A stretch of DNA of 64,000 nucleotides from Actinacidiphila acididurans. Its GTDB lineage: Bacteria > Actinomycetota > Actinomycetes > Streptomycetales > Streptomycetaceae. The notes beneath the pieces are model-generated. The model saw only the letters and a program-made list of their open reading frames with translations. It was not told the origin of the DNA and made no database searches. Made by a program: the position numbers and the translations under genes. The stretch lies in the NCBI RefSeq assembly GCF_016918855.1, contig NZ_JADKYB010000018.1:62001-126000 (forward strand), given 5' to 3'. Positions 63,648 through 64,000 of this stretch are shown in pieces. Each line of letters begins with the position of its first letter. Position 1 is the stretch's first letter.

Positions 63648-64000
63648 CGCTGATTCTGGGCTGGTCACCCCGGCATCTTGCCCCGGGGCGCATACGAACG
63701 AGGCCAGTACCGGAAGTGCAGGACGGCAGGGTGAACCTGTGTCGCCAAAGGCAGCCCCTCGTGTGCCATGGCCGGGATCCCAGCGATCTGCTGTGCGCAT
63801 AGCGTCACCGACTTGTCGTTGGGCGCGGGGAAGGCAACTGCCCGTTGCTCCCGACTTCAACTGTTCGGTTGAATGCCCGGGTGCGGAGGAACGATCTGAC
63901 GATTTGAGGCAGGGGATGGGCCATTGACCTGCGCAACTTATCGAATCGGCTCACGCGACCTGCAGGTCATTCGGGCTCGTCGGTGCCGAGGTGCTGATCT
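63648..64000. other. Terminal region, nothing recognised
   Basis: No supported gene or RNA in the last 350 bases. Confidence 0.4.

Noticed and set aside
47118..64000. Second copy of the tRNA-Thr 3' end that would mark the far attachment site
   Set aside because: I looked for gttcgaacccgac followed by agggggct downstream and did not see it. It may be degraded or outside the window.

Overview
The window is a high-GC actinobacterial chromosome segment, almost certainly Streptomycetaceae. The evidence is the dense GC3-rich coding, the mycothiol gene mshA, the multi-sugar ATPase msiK, a PhoU/PhoR/PhoP-CarD-IspD-IspF-CysS-RlmB block in its usual Streptomyces order, and FG-GAP and DoxX proteins of Streptomyces type.

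Layout. (1) 1-6.8 kb: end of a ThiF/E1-like gene, a YihY/BrkB membrane protein, an M14 peptidase, a secreted FG-GAP protein, an Old-Yellow-Enzyme reductase and a MerR-PP2C fusion. (2) 6.9-19.5 kb: one minus-strand operon of nine genes, mostly overlapping by a few bases. It encodes two paralogous LanB-type proteins (about 865 aa each) without an elimination domain, a radical SAM enzyme, an arginase-like ureohydrolase, an unassigned metal-enzyme-like protein, a PHP phosphoesterase, an MFS exporter, an APH-type kinase and a cobalamin adenosyltransferase. This looks like a tRNA-dependent peptide or amino-acid-conjugate pathway (PEARL-like) of unknown product. It is the most interesting part of the window. 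(3) 19.6-47.2 kb: core chromosome. It starts with an XRE regulator behind a perfect palindrome and continues through an HBHA-like protein, DUF2516, an RsbU-like phosphatase, mshA, gpmA, a GH43 enzyme, the Pho regulators, carD, the MEP-pathway pair ispD/ispF, cysS, rlmB, msiK and tRNA-Thr(TGT). (4) 47.3-63.2 kb: accessory DNA beginning just after the tRNA gene. It holds two adjacent nuclease-like genes (BRCT plus PD-(D/E)XK-like, and a double nuclease-like protein), a dead tyrosine integrase, an excisionase, MobC, a dead relaxase, an ESX/WXG100-toxin-immunity trio, a degenerate group II intron next to a truncated CYTH gene, transposase fragments, a dnaG fragment, a broken acetyltransferase and a broken large serine recombinase. 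(5) 63.3 kb to the end: a DUF6193-like gene.

How the parts work together. In the operon, the LanB-like proteins would load amino acids from aminoacyl-tRNA onto a carrier. The radical SAM enzyme, ureohydrolase and oxygenase-like protein would tailor the product, and MFS plus kinase would give export and self-resistance. No convincing precursor gene is visible, only micro-ORFs upstream of the first LanB gene. The Pho region couples phosphate sensing (PhoR/PhoP, PhoU divergent). The region beyond the tRNA reads as an old integrative mobilizable element that has collected defence-like and toxin genes and then decayed.
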